A stretch of DNA of 64,000 nt, taken from Welwitschia mirabilis (Eukaryota; Gnetophyta; Gnetopsida; Welwitschiales). Below the pieces are notes generated by a model. It was not told the origin of the DNA and ran no database searches. It was given only the letters and a program-made list of their open reading frames with translations. The stretch lies in contig JBOZIK010000001.1 in the NCBI GenBank assembly GCA_051453625.1, forward strand, positions 263,589,212-263,653,211. The letters are read 5' to 3'. The translations under genes were made by a program, and so were the position numbers. This document shows positions 47,701 through 59,227 of this stretch, in pieces; the first letter of the stretch is position 1; the number at the start of each line of letters is the position of its first letter.

Positions 47701-48929
47701 ATCATAGAAAATCAAATTCAAATCCATCATTTACTTAGCCATCAAGAAAACATTACATAGAGTGAATGCCATTTGTGATAATATTTTATTATTTTGACCA
47801 TCTTTTCCATTAGAATTATCACTGTCTAAGGTGGCTCTATTGCATTTTTTATTTAAGTTTCTTAATGCTAATTTATTATTATTGTTTGAACATTTTGCAA
47901 TTATGTGTTCAAATTCTTTTCTTGCATAACATTAGATGGACTTCTCTCCTTATTTTCCCTTTTGTCCAGAAGTAGGTTCATCATAATCCTTCTTGATCAT
48001 CTACTTTCTACCTATTAATATTTCTTGAACTTCTTGCTAAAAAGTGGAAGTTCTTCATTCATGTGAGTATCAAATTTAAAGATTACTTAGCAAAAGTATC
48101 ATTATTTTTAGCTCTAAAACAATGTAGTTGATTAACATTTAAAACCATACCTTTTTATTTACTAACTGTATGAAGATAATAGAGCTTAAATATTAAGATA
48201 TCACTTACCAATTCTTCTAGTTTGATCTTTTCAATGTCACCTATGTTTTTAATTTATAATATTTTATTCTCATGGTTCTTAAGAAATAAACTTAATATCA
48301 TTTTCAAAAGTTAACTAGATTTATGAAGCTCTTCAAAGTTCCATAGCCCCTTCATAATTTCCATTAATTTATTATTAAACTTTGTGGATGCTTCATCTTC
48401 TCATATTTAGATTTTCTAAGATTATGTCATCAATATTTTATTCTTATTTTTCTTATTACAACTAATTCCTTTTTAGGTTATCTATAAATAATTCTAAATC
48501 TTATTAATCCTTTAGAAGTTTCTTAGCTTCTTATAATCTTATAGGTTGAGAACATAACATATAGTATTCATGGCCTTTTTATTAAGAATAGCTTTCTCTT
48601 CCTTTTCATTAGTTAATCTACTTATTTCCTTGATTAAAAATTGTGTTTGTTTCATATTTTTCTTGTACTTATAGATAATGAATAAATATTTCTTTTATGA
48701 CTGTCTAGAGCTAAAACCTTATTACCTAAATGAACAGTTGCATCCTTATCTTCCAAAATTCATATTTATTACCATTAAAGTAAGGTAAATTATTAATTAC
48801 TTTGTCTTCCATTCTTAAATACATATTAAACAATAAAATAATATTAAAAATTCTCATTCCAAAACTATAATAATAATTTTTAGAATTACCTATCCCATAG
48901 GGAATTAATGAATAAAGTAGCTTATACAA
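44760..48929 (-). mobile_element. third Ty1/copia element: gag, protease, integrase
   Basis: Minus strand. Gag start in an open stretch at 48,726-48,929 with YFNGNKYEFWKIRMQLFI, the standard copia gag opening. Protease motif YFDNGC at 46,840-46,857. Integrase: LWNRSLGHVNYKNL near 46,444-46,482, then CRACQLGKK, FLRFTWVLFL and the C-terminal MYKDK.PN.SYFKVFK near 45,850. RT should follow below about 45,600 but no RT motif is visible before the copia LTR at 44,748, so the 3' part is lost. Gag and integrase type are closest to SIRE/Tork lineages; I cannot decide. Heavily decayed. Confidence 0.65.
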
Positions 48930-48959
48930 TTTTTACAATTTGATTATCTAAATAAATTT

Positions 48960-51690
48960 TGAAACGATATAGTTTGTAATGTAGTAAAAGTATGTCCACT
49001 CACCAATTAGTTTTTTAGTAATATGATAAAATAACAAATATGTAGCTAATTAGGAATAATGAAATAACTAATTAAACAAACAAAGAATGCACAAAGTCAA
49101 AAATAAAAATAAAAAGCTTATTTTTCTATTGCTTGATGTAGCCGTTGATGACATTCTAATTGGACTTTATTATAGCTTTCCATTTTAGAATGGAATTTCG
49201 CAGTAATTTTCAGCCTTTAATCAAGTCCAAATGACTTATAGTATAATAGATTAAAGTAATCATAAAATAGAGGAGGAGATAGTACAAGATGCAAAGAGTA
49301 GAAGAAATACTCATAGTATTTTGATTAAAATATACAAAATCTTTTAGTCCATATAATATTTTTTTGATTTATGATGAGTAAAATATGATAATTTTAGATC
49401 ATCATAATGATGAAAATAATTATTTAAACTATTAAAACTATTAATTATCCTCTAATATTATTAACCAGTGATTAGAAAAGTTTTTCAATGGTTAGTTTTT
49501 ATTACAATTAAATTCTAATTGATTGACCTTCTTCTAAGTACCACTCAATCTATTATTTAGTCAAACTTTATTCTTGTTTATTTATCTTCTTGATGAAAAT
49601 GGAGTGTATTTAATCCTTAGGTAATCAATCTCTAAGATACTCTAGTCGACTATAGGCTAAACCTCTTAGATTTTAGGATCAAGTGGTTAACCTATGGTAT
49701 ACAACTAGTTGATCACTAGGCAAGTGATTTCAACTTTCAGTAGCATGTGGTTGATCTTTAAGAATTAACTAGTTAACTACATATGGATTTTTGCTAGCCT
49801 TTTTAATAACATTTATTATAGCTCATTCTTTATGTTGTATTATGATTCTAGGGCTTTACTTAATAAGCCTTATGATTATATCTATCAAACACTTAATAGG
49901 TATAGTAACACCTCATGACATTAGTAACTTAGAGAAAGATGTAATTGGTTATCAAGTGACAAATAGCAGGTACAATATAATAAACAAGCTAAATTCAATA
50001 AACAATTCACTAATACCATCATACATTTATAGTAAGAAATAAATCAAATTTCTCAAACTATCAGCAACATACTAACTACTAATAATGAGAGAGATAAAGG
50101 ATAAAATTTTAACACAACATATTTACAACCTAAAGGTTGTGAATATGATTGAAATATCTAGTGAGGTTAAGAGAATTAATATTATCTAACTTAGAAGTAA
50201 AGTCTATATCAAAACAAAGTTCAATTATCTAATGAATACCATTCTACTTATAATTCCTCTTTGCAAATCGCATCTAAAATAAAAAAACAAAAAGAGAATG
50301 ACATGGAAAATTTTAAAAACAACTACAAAATACCTCATTTTATAAACATCTTAAATAATAAAAGAAGAGCTTCTCAAAGAGAAATACTAATATTTAAGAA
50401 AGTTAAGATTAACATCCTAGTTTTACATGCCATAAAATAAGTCTCATCTTGTACATAATTCCTTATAGATATCTTCATCATAAGGAAGAAAATAAACATG
50501 AAAAGTAAATATTTATTAGCCTAATAAGTAAGTGCTATAATTTAAAATAAACTTCCACCTAAGTTTAGTTATTTTTATTTCTTAATAATATTTTGTGTCT
50601 TTGAAAATAAAATATATAGATAAATCCTTATTAAACTTAGAAGGTTCTATTAGCATAATATCTTAATTCCTATATAGAGAGCTTAGGTTTTAAGAGTTAA
50701 AGAAAACAAGAATGATATTACAATTTTCTAACCAATCAACCAAGATACCACTATAATAATTAAAGATTTATTAGTACATGTTAATAAATTTTTATACCTA
50801 ATATAATTCATGATCTTAGAAATGTAAAATAACCTAAAGGGATTTTCTCTTGTTTTAGGAAGATTAATTTTAGTCAAGTATAATGTTCTTATCAATTATG
50901 AGAATGAGATAGTAAGTATTTCATTTAAAGATATGGATATAAAACTATAATTCTTTAATGCAATAGGAAACAATGTCATAAATAACTTTTAGGATGTGGA
51001 CTTAATACATATTCATGATTTAGCATTCATAAATAACTTTGATTACAAACTTATTAAACACCTATGATGAGCACCCTAAACATAAGTCTATCTTAATAAG
51101 AATATCCATAGACAACCTCTAACACATGATAATCTAGCTTTATTGTATGATTTTAAAAGTTAAAAAATTTTATTGGACTTATGCCTAGATGAATAATAAA
51201 TTTTTTAATACTAAAACTAACTCTTAATAGTTCTATTAAGAGTTAAGTGGGTCACTTATTCAAGGTCAATTCTTAAGATTTAACATATTCTTTGAATATG
51301 TTTCTGATAATACTAAGTCCTAGAATTTATTATTGACTAAAACCTATAATTACAATAAGTGTGTAGTTCATTTAGTTCACCTTATAAGACTTTAATTATC
51401 TAGGTACTTCTCATGGCTTATTTAATCAATAAATAATTTGATGATGGAAATTATAAAGCAAATATTTGAGCTTTTATCTTATGTTATCATATGTGATATT
51501 CTATACATATTTTAATTTTATTATAGTCTAATTTGTATATAAGGAATTTCACTTTTGTATATAAGAAATTCTTACTTATAAGTGTGATATTTTTTATTCA
51601 AAAATGTGGATAAATACCTTCATATGATATGACTAAGTTAATAAATAAATAAAGATAAAGAAAAGTAAAAATTAAAGGTTGAAATATGTT
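48960..51690. other. unassigned DNA, possible copia 5' LTR
   Basis: Position upstream of the third copia's gag suggests its leader and 5' LTR begin here. No primer binding site or partner LTR could be identified. 49,460-49,780 contains recurring ACTAG/GGTTAACC/TTGATC words around a CTAGTCGAC (49,642-49,650). The open frame at 49,791-50,042 (83 codons) has no recognisable domain. Confidence 0.35.
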
Positions 51691-51699
51691 TCAATGGAA

Positions 51700-52740
51700 A
51701 GGATAGATAATCTAAAGACCTCCATGGAACTTGTTTTCCTACATGAGAAAATATATACATATAAGCCTCCTAATTAATCATTGTTATCATACAAATAATA
51801 CATGTATTAATATAAAGACTTCTAAATGAATAATGCTTAGTAAATAAGCATTTCTAGAGGAAAAAGAAATAAAAAGAAAAAGAAAAATATAAAAGGAAAA
51901 TATTTTTTAGGATAAGAAAAATAGGGAGGCACTTATCTAGGAGAAAAATTCATTTTCTAAGAATCTTCATGTAGAAAAGATACTTATTATTGAAAGTTTT
52001 AACCTCTATAAAGAATATGCACATTATATATCAAAGACATCCGCGTTCATGGGAAAGGTACATACTATATGAATAGAAGACCTAAACATTTATGAAAAAG
52101 CTATGCATTGCATACATATCTTCTTATTACACTTATTTATTAGAGATGACATGCATCTCTACTAGAAATTATTCATGAAGCATAGGTAACTAGAATAAGG
52201 ATGCATTGGTTGTACTAATTCTAGAAAATTAAAATCTTATCGCTAGTTATGAGGAATGACTAGGTAGTATATGGAATAGTATAGAAGTAAGAATTTTAGC
52301 ATTTGAGAGAGGAAAAAAATAAAAAAGAGGAAAAACAAAATGTAAAAAAGAGGGAAAAATAGAATATTATAACATATCATATGGGGATGATAGACACTTT
52401 ATATGATAAAGATCTCCATGGCACATTTATACTATGAAATGAGATGTTATGTATAAGACCTTCATTTTATGGGGATGATACATATCATGTAGATTAAATA
52501 CCTATATCAAATATGATTTATAATGGAAATGATACATGTCTTTAATAAGCATTACTAATTAAAAATAAAAAATTAACATGAGAATGTAATACTTGTACTA
52601 GCTTTAAAAACTTATAACTTCTGTGAGCATTATGTTTTCAAGGAACGATTAAGTGGTGTATGGAGATGCATGGATATCTTTATATTTATAAATGGATAAT
52701 ATATTAACATCTTCTTTACCACCACACATTCATAACATGC
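51700..52740. repeat. degenerate repeats with ATGATACATATCATG-type words
   Basis: Words such as GGGGATGATACATATCATG (52,471-52,489), GGGGATGATAGACACTT (52,383-52,399) and GGAAATGATACATGTCTTT (near 52,524) recur at irregular 50-90 bp spacing, often followed by AGACCT or AGATCTCCATGG. It looks like an old tandem array, perhaps part of an LTR. No coding signal. Confidence 0.4.
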
Positions 52741-52758
52741 CTTGGCCTAGGCCACTAT

Positions 52759-53823
52759 TGTGGTGTGTATTTATGCACATTTTAACATTCAAATAGATTT
52801 TATCATTAGTAATCAAAATAGATATCATGCATAATACAATACACTAGAATAATGGAAGTGACCCAAATGTCATATCTCGTTGAAGTCTATCCGTGAAGAA
52901 TACTTAGGTTGCTTTTATAACATGAATCTTAGGAAAAGAAAATAACTAAGAACAAAGCAAGTAAATAAAAATAACATGCAAAGTACAAGATGTAATCTAA
53001 TCTAACATGCAATGCAAATAATTCTAATCCCTACTTTTGCTCTTCAGCCCTAACAAGAACTGCCTTAATAATCTATATCACCTAAAAAATTGTTACAAGA
53101 TGTTGGGCAACATTAGACTATAAGGGTTACAAGAAGATCTATAATGCAAACATAAATAAAAAAAGATTTATATTAAAAGTGAAATGTTCATCTGGTTTAT
53201 AAAACAGTAGGGTCTTAATATAAGATGACAACCCTCTACCAAGTGCTCATCTTTCTACAACTTATAAAGATGGATCTCCTGTCCTTCACTCTCCTATCAT
53301 GAGAATCTCTAGTGCATCGAAGATGGAAAGGAGAGTAGAAGGAGGACATTATTTATAGGAAATATAATAGAAACAGACAGAAGGTACAGTTATAAATGCT
53401 CATTAAGCATTCAGAAATGGACGAAATGACTAAAAGAATCTTTCAATGATAATTACACATGTCAGTGTCATTTGGACTGTCATTCGGATGACATAGGGGA
53501 TGACAGACTATTTACAAAATATCTTCAAAATATGACTCAGTAGTCCACATTAGCTGTCATCATCCAGTATTATCGTGAGGATGACAGAAGGGACGACAGT
53601 CTTTTTTAATGTCTTTCATGAGGAGAAACTTAACCGTTTTGTCATAAAAAAGCTCTATTCACCGGAAAGTGCCTTAAATATGTTAAATTTGGATAATAAA
53701 TGAACTTTTTTAAGACTTCCTCTTGTAACTCCAAAATCCTCAGATTTGCACTAAAACCTATATAAAAGTCCTGCAAAACAACTCATAAAAATCATCAAAT
53801 AATTGTAAATTGGCAGTGCAACA
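52759..53823 (-). repeat. 3' LTR of unassigned family, copy 1
   Basis: 1,065 bp, on the minus strand TGTTGCACTGCC ... ACACACCACA (TG...CA). TATA-type CCTATAAATAATG on the minus strand near 53,350-53,362. Carries two copies of the inverted-repeat module (53,477-53,506 and 53,554-53,600). Its low end borders a GGCCTAGGCC palindrome at 52,744-52,753. Confidence 0.8.
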
Positions 53824-53838
53824 TAATCCCCCACTTAG
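53824..53838 (-). other. polypurine tract
   Basis: Minus strand CTAAGTGGGGGATTA directly before the TGTTGC LTR start. This fixes the minus orientation of the element. Confidence 0.75.
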
Positions 53839-54703
53839 TCTTTACAGTCCCTGACAAAAACTAGGCAGAAAAACATAATTGTGAGACAATTTATTTTTAA
53901 AAAGATAATCTGGAAATCATAAAATAGGCTTATAAAAACACATCATATAGATAAATGACAAGTAATGGACAATGTATTTGAAAAATTTTGAAAATTTATG
54001 TCATAAAAGATTAAAATTTTTTGAAAAATGAGCCATGCAAAGGAGTCTCTACCCCCTCCCCCAAAGAAAAGGCAATACGTCCCGTATTGGCGAATAAAGA
54101 AAAGAAGGTAAACATGAGTGGGAAGATAAGAAATGGAAAAGAGGATAACTTTCAAAACAAAGTGCAAAGCTGAGTAATATCAGATTTGAAAAATATAGAG
54201 ATATGAAATATTCTGACAAGTAAAGAAAATGTGGACAGAAAGTATTTTATCATAAAAAAGAATATGAGTAGTGCTGTACAACATCAAAAATCTACAAAGT
54301 AATACAAGTCTAAACAAAAAATTACCTTTTACAAAAACAGGAAGACATGTTAAGAAAATATGGTAATGACTTTGAAATAACTAACCAAACCATAAAAGAA
54401 AATAAGAATAATGGGCATAAGATAACATAAACAAAATATAGCTCACTAATCTAATATTTAAACCTAGCAATTTTCAATGAAAGTAATCATGACATCACTT
54501 GATGTGAAAAATGCATGAATTAATGTACAAAAATCCCATTCAATAAGGCAGTGATTATGACAATGCTAGAAAAAAAAGGCTTTAAATAAAGAATGATCAA
54601 ATCAAATAATTGGTCAAAAAATAAACTTGTGATAGGACATCAAAGGCTCCTCTCGGAAATATTTATCCCAGTGTACTTGTGATAGGACATCATGGCAACC
54701 ATG

Positions 54704-55130
54704 TTTTTGAGATAGAAACATAAGACATCATGGTCTTTTATTCCCTTTTTTTCTTTTTTTTCTTTTTTTTAAACACATTTCACAAGACCATACATTCCAA
54801 AAGACAAAGGTGAAAGTCAAAAGATTAGAACAGAAAAGATCACTCCTAAACAATCTATGACCCTTTCACCATTGAGGAAAGCATAAAAAATAAAGCATCT
54901 TCTTNNNNNNNNNNTTCAGATAGAAATATAAAACATCATGGTATTTACTCCCCCCCACCCCCTCTCTTTTTTTTTTTTTTTTAATCAAGATAAAACAAAA
55001 TTCCACATGATAAAACACTTCAAAAGACAAAGGTAAAAGTCAATAAGTTAGGATAGAAAAGAACACTCTTAGACAATTTAAGATGCTTTCACTATTGAAA
55101 AAAGCATAAAAAAATAAAGCATATTCCTTC
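54704..55130. repeat. tandem duplication of about 210 bp around a 10-N gap
   Basis: 54,704-54,904 and 54,915-55,130 share the order GATAGAAA(C/T)ATAA, ACATCATGGT, a long T-run, CAAAAGACAAAGGT, GAAAAGA.CACTC and AAAGCATAAAAAA. The copies are separated by 10 N at 54,905-54,914. It lies in the non-coding part of the element between its ORF and 3' LTR. Confidence 0.7.
54905..54914. other. assembly gap (10 N)
   Basis: Short N run between two near-duplicate segments, as expected where an assembler could not resolve a repeat. Confidence 0.99.
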
Positions 55131-55731
55131 AATTGAAGTTTATGGACTTTTAAATGTCCTAAGATTAAGTAAATCCAACCTTACCACTGAAATGCCCAAG
55201 TTAAAAGACTAGTCATGGAAATAAATACATAAGTCAAGTTTGAAAGATGATCAAGTAATGCTATAATAATCTTTCAAAGGAAAAAAAAGCTAAGAGAAAA
55301 TTTAGATGATTTGCTCATAAAATTCCAGTTTTTGCCCATTCGCTTCCTGCAATTCTCAAGTAGCCAAGTTAGAAATGTCAATAGAGCCATAAAAATGTAT
55401 TTTCTCATAATAACATAAAAGAAAAAATAACTTTTTATTAATTGTCATCCTTCTCATCATCCAAATGATATATGACACACATAGGGAAAAGAAACAAAAC
55501 ACATAAAATTAACAGAAAGATAGAAAAAGCAGAAAAATGACTGTCGCTCACCTTGTCATGTTGACGACATAGGAGATGACATATTATTTAAGCAAAACAG
55601 AGAATGAAGAGCTACAAACAGAAACAAAACAGAGGAAAAAAAATAAAAATAGAGACTTTAAAAATAGAAAACTGAAAATAAAATGATTAAAGTAAGAAAA
55701 CTTTATTCAAACCCTAAAGCTAAAAACACAC

Positions 55732-57470
55732 TTAAAAAGAAAGAAAGCAAAAGAGATCAAGATTTTCAGAAAAATGTTGTCCAAGCCAAATATTCACCAA
55801 TTGATAAAACATGAAGGGTACGCAATTATTTTTTAGTAAAATCAATTGGAAGGAAAGAGAATAAAAAGATAATAACTTGATAGCACATTTTTCAGAATTC
55901 AAATAAGAGACAAAAGAATGATAAGTATCATTGAAAAATGATCTCTTTTGAAAATTTTTGATTTTGTGGGCATCATTGTGAAGGGCATGCGAAAAGGAAC
56001 TTAAAGAAGGTTTCCAATTTAATTTTGAAGGATTTCTAAAATGTCTCCTATTATTTGATTTAGAACATGAATTTTTAGGAAGACAAGGCTTTTTCAAATG
56101 AGCATATGACAATCTGTTTCCACAAGCATCAATGTAAGAGACAAAGAATTCATATAACTCATGGAAAAATATTATTTTATCAAACTCATGATATGAAGGA
56201 TTTGAAACATAAATTTCATTTAAGGTTTGATATTAAATATGGAAGATGTAAAAAAGGTTTGTAAAAGACTTCTTAGGGTGAGAGATTAAGATAGGCTTTA
56301 CGTACCTAAGAAGCTCTTTTATTTTTAATTCAAAATGTGGTTTTGGGATCAAGAAGATAAGGTTTTTTCCAATTAATAATTCCAAGACATCTCAAATCTT
56401 GTTTTGGAAAAGAACGATCAATGGAAGTACATGATAAAGTTGACTTAGCAAATGAGGAAAAGATAGTGCTTTTTGCACATGAAGTTATCAAGGGAAAAGG
56501 TTGGACGATGTTTGAACTCAAGTCCTTAAGATGCTGTGGTTTATTATTTTCAAGGACAAGAATGTGATTTTGAATATTTTTTTTATTATTATTATATCTC
56601 ACTCTTCTTTATGATTGTTTGTTTTATTTTCTTCTTTCTCTTCTTGTTGAGGATTATTATTATTTTAAAAAATGATGGTTTCCTCAATAAGATCACTAGG
56701 AAGGCTCTCAATATTAGATGAAAGACTTTCTAACATTTTCATGCTTGATTCCTCTTCCTCTTTAAATAACTCTATCAACTTAAAACTATAATGCTAATCT
56801 AAGTTAAGTTGATCATATTCTGTTTTCTCCATGCCCATTGATATTAATTTTAAAAGTTGAATTTCATATATTGGTGGAACTCCTTCTTTCTTACAAAATA
56901 TGTGGAGATTTGGAATATGATCCAAAATCTCAAGGGCATCTTTTTCTTCTTCTTCTTCACTATTCTCATCATCTTGTTTGTTGTTTTCATTAGAAGGGGA
57001 AACGTCATCATCATCATAGAGATATTCATAAATGCTTTCTTCATTTAATACTAGCATCACATCATCATCATCTAAATAACCATCCTCTTCTTCATTGTTG
57101 AGAGATGTAGTCAAGTTATCATTTATGAGGGACAGATGGGATGAATAAAAGCAATTGGATAAGAATGAGGTTGAATCCCTAAGATTTCCTTCATTAGTTT
57201 ATATTGGTTTTGAAAAGAAAAGGGGGAATAATAAGGTAGTTGAAAAGAGGAATGGGCCCTATCCCTAATCTTAACATCTTTTTGTATTGGTCTCCATTTT
57301 TTTGCTAAGAGATATCTAACTATTTTCTTACTTTCATCTTTAGCTTTTTTCTTTTTAATTCAACAATAAGTTCCCCAACTATTTTTTTACTTTTATCTTG
57401 AGATTTGTTTTTACATCTATCTTTATTTTCAAAAAGAATGGGAAGAAAATATTTTTAGCTGAAGGATAAG
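55732..57470 (-). pseudogene. unknown ORF of unassigned LTR family
   Basis: Minus strand, readable as one decayed protein of about 570 codons in open pieces. 57,470-57,140: basic, with VELKRKKAKDESKKIV and ILGIQPHSYPIAFIHPI. 57,114-56,794: acidic, with DDDD and EEEEE runs and HIFCKKEGVPPIYEIQLLKL. 56,602-56,330: ends GIINWKKPYLLDPK. After one frameshift near 56,338 and one stop, 56,345-55,732 continues with ELKIKELLRYVKPILI and FFHELYEFFVSYIDACG. I recognise no gag, zinc knuckle, RT or integrase motif. The first piece is repeated in copy 2 (59,309-59,626). It may be a lineage-specific gag or a captured host gene fragment. Confidence 0.5.
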
Positions 57471-58086
57471 GTAGGTGCTAAAAAAATGAGTTTGGAAAAA
57501 TAATGCATGCACTTGGGGTTTCTGTTCCTGTCCTTCTTAGGTATCTTTCTTCTGTCAGCAGCTCTTTTTTCTCTGATAAGCCTTTTGCTTTATTGATTAT
57601 ATTACAATTCTTGAAAATATAAAATAATATGAAACAAATTAAAAGTAACATACCATAATCCTGTCTGTCATGGGGACGATAGATGAGATGACATATACAG
57701 AAAATAGAAAAATAGAAATAAAACCGAAATGTAAATAGAAAATAGGAAAAACATAGAAAGCATCTATTGTACTTCCGATCATCTGAACATCACAGCAGAT
57801 AATAGAAACTAATTTATTACAGAAAATCAAAATCTAAAAATAAAACTAAAAATAAAATGGAAAATAAAATTGCACACTATTTTTCTACCAAAAAAATTAA
57901 AACTTAAAACCGAAAATTAAAAAAAAGGGGAAAAATCGAGAACTGAAACTGAAAAATAACATACAAAAAAATTAAAGCTCCTAATAAAATACAACTCCAT
58001 ATAGACAAATAACTAGAATAATTATCTGAACAACGATAACCTTTATACTCCTTCGATAGCCTTCCTTGATAAGGATACCAATTTGT

Positions 58087-59127
58087 TGCAGTGTGTATTT
58101 ATGCACACTTTTACATTCAAACATATTTTGTCATTAATAAATAAAATAGATATCATGCATAATACAACACGCTCAAATAATGGGAGTAATTCGTTGAAGT
58201 CTATCTATAAAGAATACTTAGGTTGCTTTTATAACATAAATCTTGGGAAATGAAAATGACTAAGAGCAAAGTAAGTAAATAAAACTAACATGTAAAGTGC
58301 AAGATGCAATCTAATCTAACATGCAATGCAAATAATTCTAATCCCTACTTTTGCTCTTCAGCCCTAATCAGAGCTGCCCTTGATAATCTATATCACCCTA
58401 GAAATTATCACTAGTTCTAGGGCAACATTAAACTATAAGGGACGTAAGAGATCTACAATGTAAACATAAATAAAACAAAGATTTATATTGAAAGAATAAT
58501 GTTCATCTGGGTTAAAAAACAGTTAAGTCTCAATAGAGAATACTTAGCCCTCTAGCAAGTGCTAGTCTTTTTACAACTCACAAACATGGATCTCCTGCCC
58601 TTTGCTCTCCTGTTACGAGAATCTCTGGTGCATCAAAGATGGAAAGGAGAGTAGAAGGAGAACCTTATTTATAGGAAATATAGCAAAAACGGACAGACAG
58701 AAGGTGTAGTTACATATGATTATTAAGCGTTCAAAAATGAATGAAATGGCTGAGAGAATCTATCACTAATAGTTACATGTCAGTGTCATCCAGGCTATCT
58801 TTTGGATAACCTAGGGAATGACAAAACATTAGAAAATATCTTCAAAAGTGATGAGTTAGTAGTCCATGTTAGTGGTCGTCGTTTGGTCTGTCATGTGGAC
58901 GATGGAAGGGATGACAATCTTCTTTAATGTCTTTCATCAGGAGAAACTTAACTATTTTGTCATAAAAAGCTCTATTCTCTAGAGAGTGCCTTAAATACAT
59001 CAAATTTGAATAATATCTACACTTTTCTAAGATTTTCTCTTGCATCTACAAAATCCTCAGATTTGTACTAAAACTTGTATAAAAGTCCTACAAAACAACT
59101 CATAAAACCCATCAAATAATCGTAAAT
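58087..59127 (-). repeat. 5' LTR of copy 1 (middle LTR)
   Basis: Aligns with 52,759-53,823 throughout; the last dozen bases of its outer end are lost in the gap at 59,128. Carries inverted-repeat modules at 58,795-58,824 and 58,889-58,918. TATA-type sequence on the minus strand near 58,665-58,676 (CCTATAAATAAG). Confidence 0.8.
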
Positions 59128-59227
59128 NNNNNNNNNNNNNNNNNNNNNNNNNNNNNNNNNNNNNNNNNNNNNNNNNNNNNNNNNNNNNNNNNNNNNNNNN
59201 NNNNNNNNNNNNNNNNNNNNNNNNNNN
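59128..59227. other. assembly gap (100 N)
   Basis: Exactly 100 N, commonly used for a join of unknown length. It joins the outer end of one LTR to the interior of a second copy of the same family. Confidence 0.99.

Larger units (their letters stand above)
52759..59127 (-). mobile_element. unassigned LTR retrotransposon without recognisable pol (copy 1)
   Basis: Minus strand: 5' LTR 58,087-59,127, primer-site-like TTGGTATCC (58,073-58,083 region), interior 53,839-58,086 (about 4.2 kb), polypurine tract (reverse complement of 53,824-53,838, CTAAGTGGGGGATTA) and 3' LTR 52,759-53,823. The interior has one decayed acidic ORF of unknown type at about 57,460-55,732. No protease, RT, RNase H or integrase motif was seen, so it would depend on another element's enzymes. 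The LTR outer end at 59,127 is cut by a gap, so the target duplication cannot be checked. Confidence 0.65.

Noticed and set aside
56536-57048. Plus-strand frames at 56,536-56,721 and 56,857-57,048 rich in Phe and Ile
   Set aside because: They are mirror images of the Asn/Lys- and Glu/Asp-rich minus-strand ORF of the unassigned LTR family.
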